From: Faecousia sp.
Lineage (GTDB): Bacteria > Bacillota > Clostridia > Oscillospirales > Oscillospiraceae
Reading direction: 5' to 3'
Length of the DNA: 43,356 nucleotides
Assembly: GCA_029257715.1 (NCBI GenBank)
Contig: JARIAT010000066.1
Span: 1 to 43,356, forward strand
The translations under genes and the position numbers were made by a program. Numbering within the stretch: position 1 is the stretch's first letter; each line of letters begins with the position of its first letter. The notes under the pieces are model-generated. The model was not told the DNA's origin, made no database searches, and saw nothing but the letters and a program-made list of their open reading frames with translations. Below, one piece after another: positions 14,794 to 23,513 of the stretch.

Positions 14794-17040
14794 TTAAATG
14801 GATAGGGTGATCTGTTGTTCCGGAGAATCCTCGTCTTTGAGGATTGCGCCGGCGGCGGGAATTGTTTTGGCACGGTAGCGGCTTTCATTTGTGATATTGC
14901 TTTCGGATAAGCGCACAGCATAGTCGAGGGAAGCCTTTTTCTTCGGGGTCAGAACGCTTACGCCGATGGTTGAACGGGTGGTTTTGGGAAGCAGGGACGC
15001 AGTGGAGAAAATAAGGGCACGATTATCCGTTGAATAAAGAACCACCTGATCGTCGGCAGACATAGAGAGAACCGTTTTCAGGGGGGATTTGTCGGAGTAG
15101 GCGCCAGTTAGCTTTCTTCGATTGGTTTTGGTTTCATAGGCGCTGAGGGGAACCTTAGCAATTTTTCCGTTTTCATAGCAGAACAGCACAAAGCCGGAGT
15201 AGTCACCGGTTAGTACAATGCTGACAATGTTTTCTCCGGGATCCATACCCAGCTTCTGGGGCAGGTAATCACCCAGCAGGGATGCTTTGGAATCTTCAAA
15301 GTCCCGAAGTTTGATTTTGTAGCACTGGAAACTGTCGGTAAATACCAGCAATTCGTCCCGTGCGGTGGTTTCGACGGTGAAGCTCAGACTGTCTCCTTCC
15401 TTGAATTTCTGCTCACCGGACATCCGGAGACTCTGCGGCGTAATCTTCTTAAGGTATCCCTGCTTGGAAACGAACAAATGCACAGGGGTATCCGGAATCT
15501 CTTCCTCTTCCTCCGCCAGATCAGTTTCGGCCTCCGCAGCGGTAATCAGCTGTGTTTTTCGGGGCTGCCCGAATTTTTTGATGACCTGCTCTAATTCGGT
15601 GATGATGACCTTTTGCAGACGGCGGCGGCTGTTGAGCGTTGCCTGAAGATCGGCGATTTCAGACTCCAGATCGGAGATGGCTGTGGTCTGCTTGAGAATA
15701 TACTCTCTGTTTATATTCCGCAGCTTGATTTCTGCCACAAAATTGGCCTGAATCTCATCGATTCCAAAGCCAATCATCAAATTGGGAACAACTTCGCTTT
15801 CCAGCTCTGTTTTGCGGATGATATCCACAGCCTTGTCGATATCCAGCAGGATTTTCGCAAGACCCTGAAGCAGATGAAGCCGATCGGACTTCTTCTGGAT
15901 CTGGAAAAAGATTCGGCGGCGGATGCACTCGGTCCGCCATGCGGTCCATTCTTCGAGAATTTCTCCTACACCCATAACCCGGGGCATACCGGCGATGAGA
16001 ATGTTGAAGTTACAGGCGAAGCTGTCCTGCAAAGGTGTCATCCGGAAGAGCTTGACCATGAGTTTCTCGGGATCGACACCGCGCTTGAGGTCGATGGTGA
16101 GCTTCAGACCGCCCAGATCGGTTTCGTCTCGCATATCAGAGATTTCCTTGATTTTTCCGGCCTTAATCAGGTCAGCGACCTTATCCATAATGGCCTCGGT
16201 GGAGGTTGTGTAAGGAATCTCAAAAATTTCGATTAGATTCTGCTCCTTGATATAGCGCCATCTGGCGCGGAGTTTAAAGGTACCACGGCCGGTAGAATAA
16301 ATTTCCCGGGTGGCGGCTTCGTCATAGAGAAGCTCGGCACCGGTGGAGAAGTCGGGACCGGGCATCGTCTCAAGGATGTCATGCTCTGGATTTTTGATCA
16401 GTGCAATTGCGGTGGAGCAAACCTCAGTCAGATTGAACGAGCAGATATTGCTGGCCATACCGACGGCGATACCCTGATTGGCTGTTACGAGAACATTGGG
16501 ATAGGTGGATGGGAGCAGAGAAGGCTCCTTCATGGTAGCATCGTAGTTATCCACCATATCAACCGTATCGCTGTCGATATCCCGGAACAGCTCCTGGCAG
16601 ATGGGATCCAGCTTTGCTTCGGTATATCTTGCGGCAGCATAGGCCATATCTCGGGAGTAGACCTTACCGAAGTTACCCTTTGAATCGACAAAGGGATGCA
16701 GCAGTGTCTCATTGCCCCGTGCCAGACGAACCATTGTTTCGTAAATTGCGGCATCGCCATGGGGATTTAGGCGCATGGTCTGGCCGACAATATTGGCGGA
16801 TTTTGTCCGACTTCCGGTAAGCAGCCCCATCTTATACATGGTATAAAGAAGCTTACGATGGGAGGGCTTGAAACCGTCAATTTCGGGAATGGCCCGGGAT
16901 ACGATGACCGACATCGCATAGGGCATATAGTTAATCTCCAGCGTTTCAGAAATGGGCTGCTCCAGTGTGGAGCCATGAAGCCCCATAATCCCATCCGTGG
17001 AGACTTTTTTCTTGTGATCAGGTTGTTTCTTTTTTGCCAT
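14794..17040 (-). CDS. Type IIA DNA topoisomerase subunit A (ParC/GyrA-like, divergent)
   Basis: A 748-residue DNA breakage-reunion subunit. The winged-helix domain contains RAIPEIDGFKPSHRKLLY (residues 49-66), the QRDR segment NPHGDAAIYETMVR (92-105) and the catalytic Tyr139 in AAARYTEAKL. A coiled-coil region lies near residues 420-490. The C-terminal beta-propeller from about 510 has weak repeats (FVSKQGYLKKI, FTDSFQCYKIKL, FCYENGKIAKV). There is no clear GyrA box, so a topoisomerase IV-like decatenating role is more likely than gyrase. Ala97 and Glu101 align with Escherichia coli GyrA Ser83 and Asp87. It lies 12 bases downstream of the B subunit, hence an operon. Whether to call it parC depends on a tree. 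Confidence 0.92.
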   Translation of the reverse strand: MAKKKQPDHKKKVSTDGIMGLHGSTLEQPISETLEINYMPYAMSVIVSRAIPEIDGFKPSHRKLLYTMYKMGLLTGSRTKSANIVGQTMRLNPHGDAAIYETMVRLARGNETLLHPFVDSKGNFGKVYSRDMAYAAARYTEAKLDPICQELFRDIDSDTVDMVDNYDATMKEPSLLPSTYPNVLVTANQGIAVGMASNICSFNLTEVCSTAIALIKNPEHDILETMPGPDFSTGAELLYDEAATREIYSTGRGTFKLRARWRYIKEQNLIEIFEIPYTTSTEAIMDKVADLIKAGKIKEISDMRDETDLGGLKLTIDLKRGVDPEKLMVKLFRMTPLQDSFACNFNILIAGMPRVMGVGEILEEWTAWRTECIRRRIFFQIQKKSDRLHLLQGLAKILLDIDKAVDIIRKTELESEVVPNLMIGFGIDEIQANFVAEIKLRNINREYILKQTTAISDLESEIADLQATLNSRRRLQKVIITELEQVIKKFGQPRKTQLITAAEAETDLAEEEEEIPDTPVHLFVSKQGYLKKITPQSLRMSGEQKFKEGDSLSFTVETTARDELLVFTDSFQCYKIKLRDFEDSKASLLGDYLPQKLGMDPGENIVSIVLTGDYSGFVLFCYENGKIAKVPLSAYETKTNRRKLTGAYSDKSPLKTVLSMSADDQVVLYSTDNRALIFSTASLLPKTTRSTIGVSVLTPKKKASLDYAVRLSESNITNESRYRAKTIPAAGAILKDEDSPEQQITLSI

Positions 17041-17052
17041 GACAGCCTCCTG

Positions 17053-19032
17053 TTAGGAAATATCGGCGAGTTCGAGATAGCGAACGCCGTTTTCCGCAAT
17101 AAAATTCTTTCTTGCAGAAAGATTGTCGCCCAGCAGCATGTCAAAATAGTGGGAGGTGCGTTCGGCATCCTCGGGCATGACCTGAATCAGGCGGCGGGTT
17201 TCGGGATTCATGGTGGTCATCCACATCATTTCGGGATCATTTTCACCAAGACCTTTCGAGCGCTGAATAGAGACTTTCTTGCCCGCAAGCTCCTTGAGAA
17301 TGGTGGCTTTTTCCTGCTCGTTATAGGCAAACCAGGTTTTATCCTTGCAGGTGATCTCAAACAGGGGAGACTCGGCGATATAGACATATCCATCCCGAAT
17401 CAGGGTTGGGCAGAGTCGATAGAGCATAGTCAGAATCAGGGTTCTGATCTGGAAACCGTCCACATCCGCATCGGTACAGATGACGACTTTCTGCCAGCGA
17501 AGATTATCGAGATCAAAAGAGGACAGCTCTTTGGCCTTCTTCCCCTGAATCTCAACACCGCAGCCCAGAACCTTCATCAGATCCGTGATAACGGGAGAGG
17601 CGAAGATCTTATTATAGTCGGCCTTTAGGCAGTTCAGAATTTTGCCTCGAATCGGCATGATGCCCTGAAATTCAGCGTCTCGTGACAGCTTGACCGAACC
17701 TAATGCGGAATCACCCTCAACGATATAAAGCTCGCGCTTTGAGGTGTCTCGGCTGCGGCAGTCAACAAATTTCTGAACGCGATTTGCAATATCCACTGTG
17801 CCGGAAAGCTTCTTTTTCACACTGGATTTTGTTTTTTCAGCGGATTCCCGCGCTCTTTTATTCACGAGAATCTGCTCTGCGGCTTTATCAGCTTCCTGCT
17901 TGTTTTCAAGGAACCATACAGTGAGCTGCTCCCGGAAAAAGGAAGCCATGGCTTCCTGGGTAAATTTGGAATTTACAGACTTTTTGGTCTGGTTTTCAAA
18001 ACACCCGATGGTAGAGAAGCAGTTGGTAATCAAAACCAGAGAATCGAGAATGTCCTGAAACAGGATTTTACTCTCATTTTTTGTATATTTGTTATTATCC
18101 CGCAGATATTTGTCAAAGGCGGCAGTAAAGGCGGATCGCACAGCCTTGTCGGGGCTTCCGCCGTATTCAAGCCAGCTGGAATTATGATAGTATTCCACAT
18201 GGCTGACTTTCTTGGAGAAACAGAAGGATGCGGTGATCTTCAGCTTCATTTCGGGACGGTTTTCGGCGTCCCTTCCTCGGCGCTCAGTTTCCCAGTAGGT
18301 GGGCATGGTAAAAGCGTCGTCCCCCACCAGTTCCTCCAGATACTGCTGAATGCCATTGTCATAGCAGTATTCCTCAGTGACAAATTTGCCGCCGACCTGA
18401 TTGCGGAATTTGAAGCGGATTCCCCGATTGACCACAGCCTGACGCCGCAGAACATCCCGATAGTATTCAACAGGGATGTTGATGTCTGTAAAGACGAGAG
18501 GGTCCGGTTTCCAATGGAAAACAGAACCGGTCTTTTTCCGATCGGCAGGCTCCTTACTCAGGCCGCCGATATTGCGGCCTTTTTCAAAGTGGAGCGTATA
18601 TTTATAGCCGTCGCGGCGGATGGTTGCATCGAAGAAAGAGGAAGCATACTGGGTTGCACAGGAGCCAAGGCCGTTGAGACCCAGAGAGTATTCATAGTTT
18701 TCGCCGTTTTCACCGTATTTTCCTCCGGCGTACATTTCACAAAAGACCAGTTCCCAGTTGAAACGCTTTTCCTTTTCGTTATAATCCACGGGGCAGCCAC
18801 GGCCGAAGTCCTCAACTTCAACGCTGAGATCTTCGTATCTTGTGACGATGACGGTATCTCCATGACCTTCTCTGGCCTCATCGATGGCATTGGAGAGAAT
18901 TTCAAAGACGGCGTGCTTGCAGCCTTCGAGATCATCGGAGCCGAAGATAACGGCCGGACGTTTCCGGACACGATCTTCCCCCTTCAGCATGGAAATGCTG
19001 GAGTTATCATATTGTTTCGTTTTTTTTGCCAT
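17053..19032 (-). CDS. Type IIA DNA topoisomerase subunit B (ParE/GyrB-like, divergent)
   Basis: A 659-residue ATPase subunit. The GHKL domain has RVRKRPAVIFGSDDLEG, EILSNAIDEA with catalytic Glu44 and Asn48, DFGRGCPVD and GLNGLGSCATQY. The transducer has the lysine loop QRSKGLGE. The TOPRIM has ELYIVEGDSALGS (434-446) and CTDADVDGFQIRTL (519-532), so the metal-binding acidic residues are kept. Deviations from standard GyrB/ParE are DFGRG for DNGRG, GDSALGS for GDSAGGS, and RPAVIFGS for RPGMYIGS. It pairs with the next gene to pass one duplex through another using ATP. The pair looks like a separate Clostridia lineage; a canonical gyrAB is expected elsewhere. The start ATG has only a weak ribosome binding site. 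Confidence 0.92.
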   Translation of the reverse strand: MAKKTKQYDNSSISMLKGEDRVRKRPAVIFGSDDLEGCKHAVFEILSNAIDEAREGHGDTVIVTRYEDLSVEVEDFGRGCPVDYNEKEKRFNWELVFCEMYAGGKYGENGENYEYSLGLNGLGSCATQYASSFFDATIRRDGYKYTLHFEKGRNIGGLSKEPADRKKTGSVFHWKPDPLVFTDINIPVEYYRDVLRRQAVVNRGIRFKFRNQVGGKFVTEEYCYDNGIQQYLEELVGDDAFTMPTYWETERRGRDAENRPEMKLKITASFCFSKKVSHVEYYHNSSWLEYGGSPDKAVRSAFTAAFDKYLRDNNKYTKNESKILFQDILDSLVLITNCFSTIGCFENQTKKSVNSKFTQEAMASFFREQLTVWFLENKQEADKAAEQILVNKRARESAEKTKSSVKKKLSGTVDIANRVQKFVDCRSRDTSKRELYIVEGDSALGSVKLSRDAEFQGIMPIRGKILNCLKADYNKIFASPVITDLMKVLGCGVEIQGKKAKELSSFDLDNLRWQKVVICTDADVDGFQIRTLILTMLYRLCPTLIRDGYVYIAESPLFEITCKDKTWFAYNEQEKATILKELAGKKVSIQRSKGLGENDPEMMWMTTMNPETRRLIQVMPEDAERTSHYFDMLLGDNLSARKNFIAENGVRYLELADIS

Positions 19033-19080
19033 AGTTTTAACCTGCCATACTTATACCATTATATTTCAATTTTCTATCAT

Positions 19081-19109
19081 ATTATACGAAGTTTATATGC
19101 AAAAGTCAA
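19081..19109 (-). promoter_or_regulatory. Promoter of the topoisomerase operon
   Basis: TTGACT (complement 19109-19104), a 17-base spacer, and a perfect TATAAT (complement 19086-19081), with a short AT-rich leader of about 40 bases. Confidence 0.82.
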
Positions 19110-19185
19110 TGTTCCCACGATTATTCGGAAGAATCGTTTGACTCGGAAATGCCGCCAAATCTATGAAAATTCCAATGATAGGATG

Positions 19186-19218
19186 AAAAAAATCCCTCCC
19201 GAACGGGAAGGATTTTTT
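19186..19218 (-). terminator. Intrinsic terminator of secG
   Basis: An A-rich arm with TCC and CCCG (19186-19201) pairs with CGGG and GGATTTTTT (19204-19218), with an internal bulge. On the minus strand the 3' arm ends in seven T. Confidence 0.8.
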
Positions 19219-19233
19219 GTTGCGAATCAAGAT

Positions 19234-19464
19234 TTAGATCAGGCTCAGGGCCAGTGTCAGCACCAACCATGCGGCAGCAATCCACTTCGTAGAGGATGCC
19301 AGCATCTTATCGGTGCCACCCTTACCGTTCTTGCTCATGAAGGAATCGGAATTACCGGCCAAAGCACCGGACAGACCTGCCTCCTTGCCGGACTGCAGCA
19401 GCACAACGATAATCAGCGCAGCGCTGGCAAGCACTTCCAGAACAGCCAGAATGATTTCGAGCAT
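19234..19464 (-). CDS. secG: Preprotein translocase subunit SecG
   Basis: A 76-residue protein with two membrane helices (LEIILAVLEVLASAALIIVVLLQ and WIAAAWLVLTLALSLI). Between them is the SecG loop, VVLLQSGKEAGLSGALAGNSDSFMSKNGKGG. It assists SecYE in moving proteins across the membrane. Length and topology are normal. It is monocistronic here, with GGAGG upstream and its own promoter and terminator. In many Firmicutes it is followed by rnr and smpB, which are absent here. Confidence 0.95.
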   Translation of the reverse strand: MLEIILAVLEVLASAALIIVVLLQSGKEAGLSGALAGNSDSFMSKNGKGGTDKMLASSTKWIAAAWLVLTLALSLI

Positions 19465-19558
19465 TCAATTAACCTCCCTCCGCTTTTGGATGCAGCCGCG
19501 ATGAAACAAATCCTTCAGAAATGTCCATTGCGAGACAATACTCTATATAAGCCCATCT

Positions 19559-19587
19559 ACTATACCATAGAAAGATTCTAATAGCAA
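19559..19587 (-). promoter_or_regulatory. Candidate promoter of secG
   Basis: TTGCTA (complement 19587-19582), a 17-base spacer, and TATAGT (complement 19564-19559), about 95 bases upstream of the secG start. Confidence 0.55.
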
Positions 19588-19652
19588 GAGCTATTTTCCG
19601 GGAATTTGGATCGAATGTGGAGATTCTGCGGAGAGATGTTGAGAATTTCGAT

Positions 19653-20696
19653 TCAATCGGAAGGAAAATCAGGACTACGGCGAATGCCGCCGGATTTATC
19701 GATCCACAGGGCATGCGCTTGAAAGCGATTTAAAAGTTTCTGGCCATCTTCCTGTGTCATGGTAAAAAGTGCCGTAGAAAGTGCGTCGGCAAGTCCGGAA
19801 TCAGAACATAAAACGGTGACAGAACGCCAGTAATCCGCCGGGAAGAGAGTGTCGGGATCGATGATGTGGTGATATCGGATGCCATCTACGGTAAAAAAAC
19901 GCTGATAATCTCCGCTTGTGACCATGGATCCTTCTGTCAGTGGGATGGCTGCAAGATAGCTGTCCCCACTTCCGTCCGGGTTTTGAATCCCCACTTGCCA
20001 AGGTGTCCCGTCTGCGAATTTTGGCCCTGTTGCAATGACGTTGCCGCCGACACTGAGCAGAAGTCCTGACGGCGCATTTTCCATTACACGCTGTGCTGCC
20101 CATCCTTTGGCGATTGCGCCCACATCCAGCCTCATTTTGGGATCAGACAGGAATACGGTGTGTTCGGATTCGTTGATGATGACATTATGAAAGTCCGTGT
20201 GCAGTGCAGCCTCTCGCAGCGCATTGATCTCCGGAAGCAGTGCAGTTTCCGGAGATTCCGTGGCGGCGGATCGGGCATCATGCCACAGGGAAAGAACACT
20301 TCCCATGGCGGCATTTACCTTTCCGGAGGTTATGGTGTAATCTTCTCGGCAGTCCAGAAGCAGTGCGATGATTGCAGGATCTACGCGGACGGGTGAAAGA
20401 CCTGCCTGATCGTTGATGGTTTTCAAATTTGGTATTCCATCGTAGCTGTGATAAATATCGAAGAGTTTATGAAGATTCAACAAATTCTCATGGATTTTTT
20501 CGGCTTCCTGCTGAAAATCCTCCTCGGACGAACTGCTTCCCATGACAGTAGTTACAGTATCGAACACATCAAGATAGGTTGCGGTGTAGATCGGTGGGTT
20601 AGATTTTGCAGGGGAAAGGGAACAGCCGGTTAGTGCTGTGATGAAACAAAAGGTGAAAAGCCAGGAAACTAGATGTTTATTGAAAGAATGGGTCAA
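19653..20696 (-). CDS. apbE: FAD:protein FMN transferase, ApbE family lipoprotein
   Basis: A 347-residue lipoprotein; the signal peptide ends at the lipobox LTGC with Cys25. ApbE moves FMN from FAD onto a Thr of flavoproteins such as RnfG/RnfD or NqrB/C outside the membrane, using Mg. Family segments are YLDVFDTVTTVMG, SGKVNAAMGSVLSLWH, LDVGAIAKGWAAQRV, SVGGNVIATGP, YHHIIDPDTLFPA and, for metal binding, DSGLADALSTALFTM. The gene is not beside rnf genes. The start codon is TTG (complement 20696-20694), with AGGAGG 7 bases upstream; no ATG offers a better site that keeps the signal peptide. Confidence 0.94.
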   Translation of the reverse strand: MTHSFNKHLVSWLFTFCFITALTGCSLSPAKSNPPIYTATYLDVFDTVTTVMGSSSSEEDFQQEAEKIHENLLNLHKLFDIYHSYDGIPNLKTINDQAGLSPVRVDPAIIALLLDCREDYTITSGKVNAAMGSVLSLWHDARSAATESPETALLPEINALREAALHTDFHNVIINESEHTVFLSDPKMRLDVGAIAKGWAAQRVMENAPSGLLLSVGGNVIATGPKFADGTPWQVGIQNPDGSGDSYLAAIPLTEGSMVTSGDYQRFFTVDGIRYHHIIDPDTLFPADYWRSVTVLCSDSGLADALSTALFTMTQEDGQKLLNRFQAHALWIDKSGGIRRSPDFPSD

Positions 20697-20741
20697 AGCG
20701 GTTCCTCCTGTGATTGCGGCGGTAAATAACTGATCTGGGAT

Positions 20742-20770
20742 ATCATAACGGATTTTGGACGGGCTGTAAA
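20742..20770 (-). promoter_or_regulatory. Promoter of apbE
   Basis: TTTACA (complement 20770-20765), a 17-base spacer, and TATGAT (complement 20747-20742). Confidence 0.7.
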
Positions 20771-20887
20771 GAGAATCGACAGACAGAGAAGTGCGTATCA
20801 GGAAAACTAAGATTCAGCAAAGATAAAAAGTGATTTTTGCCAATAACAAATTGAGCTTTTAGCGGCTGATTCTATATATTTGAGGAC

Positions 20888-20916
20888 TAGACATTCCATT
20901 TAAGTTGTGATACAAT
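20888..20916 (+). promoter_or_regulatory. Promoter of the MATE gene
   Basis: TAGACA (20888-20893), a 17-base spacer, and TACAAT (20911-20916). Each hexamer matches five of six consensus positions. Confidence 0.75.
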
Positions 20917-20949
20917 GCCGGTATTTTGGGTAGGAGGTAGTATGATACT

Positions 20950-22329
20950 ATGGCAGTAAAATCGTCATCCCGGCAGATCACAGAGGGTGTCATCTGGAAG
21001 CAGCTTCTGTTGTTCTTTTTTCCAATTCTTCTGGGGTCATTCTTCCAGCAGATGTACAATACTGTGGACACCATTATTGTGGGCCGCTTTGTCGGAACGG
21101 ATGCACTGGCAGCAGTCGGGGCATCTTCTCCGATCATCAATCTGATCAATGGGTTCTTCATCGGAATCTCCGCAGGTGCAACGGTCATTTTGTCTCAGTT
21201 TTATGGCGCAAAGGATCATCAGGGGATCAGTGATGCCATTCACACGGGAACGACATTGGCTCTGGTTCTGGGTGCAGTTGTTACGGTGCTTGGAATCGGC
21301 AGCTCCAGCCGAATGCTTCAGATGATCGGTACACCGGAAAGATGCTTTGAAGGAGCGGTTCTTTACAGTGTGATTTATTTTTCCGGTTCCATAGCTTCTA
21401 TGATCTATAATATTGGAGCCGGTCTTTTGAGAGCAATGGGAGATTCAAAACGCCCGACACTGTACTTGATTGCGGCCTGCTTTACAAACATTGTTCTGGA
21501 TCTTCTGTTTGTGGTCAAGATGAAGATGGGAGTTGCAGGTGTCGGCATTGCGACAGTGGCATCTCAGATTGTCAGTGCGATTTTGGTGCTGCGGGCGATG
21601 ATAAATCTTCCGGAAGCACATGAAAAGCTTCAGTGGAAAAAGCTTCGGTTCAAGTCCGGCGTTCTCAAAAGTATTCTGCTTGTCGGGATTCCCTCGGGAT
21701 TGCAGTCGGTTCTCTATGCGGTGTCGAACCTGATTATTCAGGCGAGTGTCAATTCCTTCGGGGATGTTGTGGTGGCGGCATGGACCGCCTATTCAAAGAC
21801 CGATGCCATCTGCTGGATGATTATCAGTGCGTTCGGCGTAGCAGTTACAACCTTTGTCGGACAGAACTTCGGTGCGGAGAAGTACGACCGTGTCCGCAAG
21901 AGTGTATGGGTCTGTATGGGAATGTCGACGGGAACGATGATCCTTGTTTCGGGACTGCTGGCACTGCTTCGTTACCCGATTACGGCGATTTATACGACGG
22001 ATGAGGAAGTCATTCGCTATGGAGCAATGTTCCTGATGTATATTACACTGTTTACTCCGGTGTATGTACCTGTAGAAGTATTTGCAGGTGCGATGCGAGG
22101 AACAGGCTATTCTGTGATCCCCACCATTATTACGGGAATCTGCATCTGTGGATTCCGGATTTTCTGGATTTGGGCGATCATGAGCCAGTGGCATACGCTG
22201 GAGGTGCTGACACTTTCCTATCCGCTCAGCTGGGGTCTTTGCAGCATTATCTTTGCGGTGGATTATTTCCGTGGAACATGGCTCAGCGGACGAATTCAGG
22301 CAATGGGGATGCGTCCGGAAGTGAGATAA
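20950..22329 (+). CDS. MATE family efflux transporter
   Basis: A 459-residue protein with about twelve membrane helices. The N-terminal segment ILLGSFFQQMYNTVDTIIVGRFVGTDALAAVGASSPI is the MATE signature, and the matching half-repeat VLKSILLVGIPSGLQSVLYAVSNLIIQASVNSFG begins near residue 235. MATE proteins export drugs or metabolites using sodium or proton gradients; the substrate cannot be predicted. AGGAGGT lies 11 bases before the ATG. An out-of-frame ATG (20942) sits between them and could only make a short peptide. The gene is monocistronic, with a promoter and a terminator. Confidence 0.94.
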   Translation: MAVKSSSRQITEGVIWKQLLLFFFPILLGSFFQQMYNTVDTIIVGRFVGTDALAAVGASSPIINLINGFFIGISAGATVILSQFYGAKDHQGISDAIHTGTTLALVLGAVVTVLGIGSSSRMLQMIGTPERCFEGAVLYSVIYFSGSIASMIYNIGAGLLRAMGDSKRPTLYLIAACFTNIVLDLLFVVKMKMGVAGVGIATVASQIVSAILVLRAMINLPEAHEKLQWKKLRFKSGVLKSILLVGIPSGLQSVLYAVSNLIIQASVNSFGDVVVAAWTAYSKTDAICWMIISAFGVAVTTFVGQNFGAEKYDRVRKSVWVCMGMSTGTMILVSGLLALLRYPITAIYTTDEEVIRYGAMFLMYITLFTPVYVPVEVFAGAMRGTGYSVIPTIITGICICGFRIFWIWAIMSQWHTLEVLTLSYPLSWGLCSIIFAVDYFRGTWLSGRIQAMGMRPEVR

Positions 22330-22340
22330 ATAAAAATAAT

Positions 22341-22384
22341 GGCACAGTCCCGGAGAAAATGGGACTGTGCCGATTTTTATTTTT
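22341..22384. terminator. Terminator between the MATE gene and the glycerophosphotransferase gene
   Basis: The stem GGCACAGTCCC (22341-22351) pairs with GGGACTGTGCC (22361-22371), followed by GATTTTTATTTTT on the plus strand. It can also serve the convergent minus-strand gene, whose stop lies at 22377. Confidence 0.88.
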
Positions 22385-23513
22385 GGAGCTGCTCTAAAAT
22401 CCATTGGGCACAGCGATGGGAGGCCATGCCGTCTTCACAGAAGCTGTTTTGCTGCCGAAAATGCGCCCAACGGGTGTTTTGCGTCTCAAAATCGTATGCT
22501 TCGATTATCCGGCAGAGTTCTTCGCTGTTTTGGGCCAGCGGAAAGGGAAGCACATCCAATGAAAAATAAAAATTTCGCTCCTGCCGATAAGCTTCAAGAT
22601 CCGGCGCAAACTGGATGCAGGGTTTTTCCTGAAGCGCATAGTCAAACATAGAGGAAGAATAGTCTGTGATCAGAAAATCAATGCCAACCAGAAGCTCCTG
22701 CATATCAGGATAAGCAGAGGCATCCAATATGGTCGTATTGTTATATGAAAATAACTCTGCGGACTGGTCAGCAACATTGGGATGCAGACGGATCAGAGCG
22801 GCCCAAATACCTCCGAATCGGTTACGACAGGCACAAAGGACGTTTTTTATGTCCAGATTATAGCACGTTGTATTGTGATCCTCACGAAAGGTCGGGGCAT
22901 AAAGAAGCAGGTGACAGTCTGACGGCAGATGAAATGTATTGCGGATTTTTTCACAGGTATTCAGATTCGGATGGAAGAAAATATCGTTTCTGGGGGTTCC
23001 CCATGCTTGCACGGGACCGTCATACCAGAATGACGTTTGATAGCATTTTGTCATAAAGCCGCTGCCGGAAACGATCAAATCCGTTTGGGAAGCGTCACGT
23101 TTTGCGTTTTCAACATAGCTTTTATCCAAATGGTCAGCGGCATCACGTTCAATTTGTTTCAGAGCGAATCCATGCCAGGTTTGAAGGTAATACTGCCCGC
23201 TGCGTTTGAAGCGTTCGTATTTTCGGCAATTGTCAACCCATACCTTGGCGGTGGAGACTTCCATGACACGCCGCAGGCTGCGCATGGGAATGGGGCGGAT
23301 GCCGCTCGGAAGGGACGCGGCCTGCTTGTCATCCTTGACGATCCAGCATAAATCCAGATCCTTTCCAGAGGAAAGCAGCTGCTCTGCAATGGCTTTGGGG
23401 GAATCGGAATACCCAAGGCCGTTATAGCTGGAGAATAATATTTTTTTGTGGTTGATCGGCAGAAGACCGCAAATTTTCCAAAATGCGATGGAGACGAAAT
23501 CATGGAAATTCAT
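22377..23513 (-). CDS. CDP-glycerol glycerophosphotransferase family protein (TagB/TagF-like)
   Basis: A 378-residue GT-B-like enzyme. Segments typical of the family (PF04464) are LFSSYNGLGYSDSPKAIAEQL, YYLQTWHGFALKQIERDA, SGSGFMTKCYQTSFWYDG, GTPRNDIFF, LLYAPTFRED, IRLHPN and DFLITDYSSSMFDYAL. It transfers glycerol-phosphate or a similar polyol-phosphate to a lipid-linked acceptor in teichoic acid or surface polymer synthesis at the inner membrane face. Its ATG overlaps the stop of the flippase gene (ATGA), and its ribosome binding site AAGGAGG lies inside that gene, so the two are translationally coupled and probably act in one surface-glycan pathway. At under 400 residues it is shorter than two-domain TagF enzymes. 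Confidence 0.9.
   Translation of the reverse strand: MNFHDFVSIAFWKICGLLPINHKKILFSSYNGLGYSDSPKAIAEQLLSSGKDLDLCWIVKDDKQAASLPSGIRPIPMRSLRRVMEVSTAKVWVDNCRKYERFKRSGQYYLQTWHGFALKQIERDAADHLDKSYVENAKRDASQTDLIVSGSGFMTKCYQTSFWYDGPVQAWGTPRNDIFFHPNLNTCEKIRNTFHLPSDCHLLLYAPTFREDHNTTCYNLDIKNVLCACRNRFGGIWAALIRLHPNVADQSAELFSYNNTTILDASAYPDMQELLVGIDFLITDYSSSMFDYALQEKPCIQFAPDLEAYRQERNFYFSLDVLPFPLAQNSEELCRIIEAYDFETQNTRWAHFRQQNSFCEDGMASHRCAQWILEQLQK

Noticed and set aside
18184-19581. A 465-codon plus-strand frame over the topoisomerase B subunit and secG
   Set aside because: It is antisense to two clear genes and crosses their promoter and terminator.
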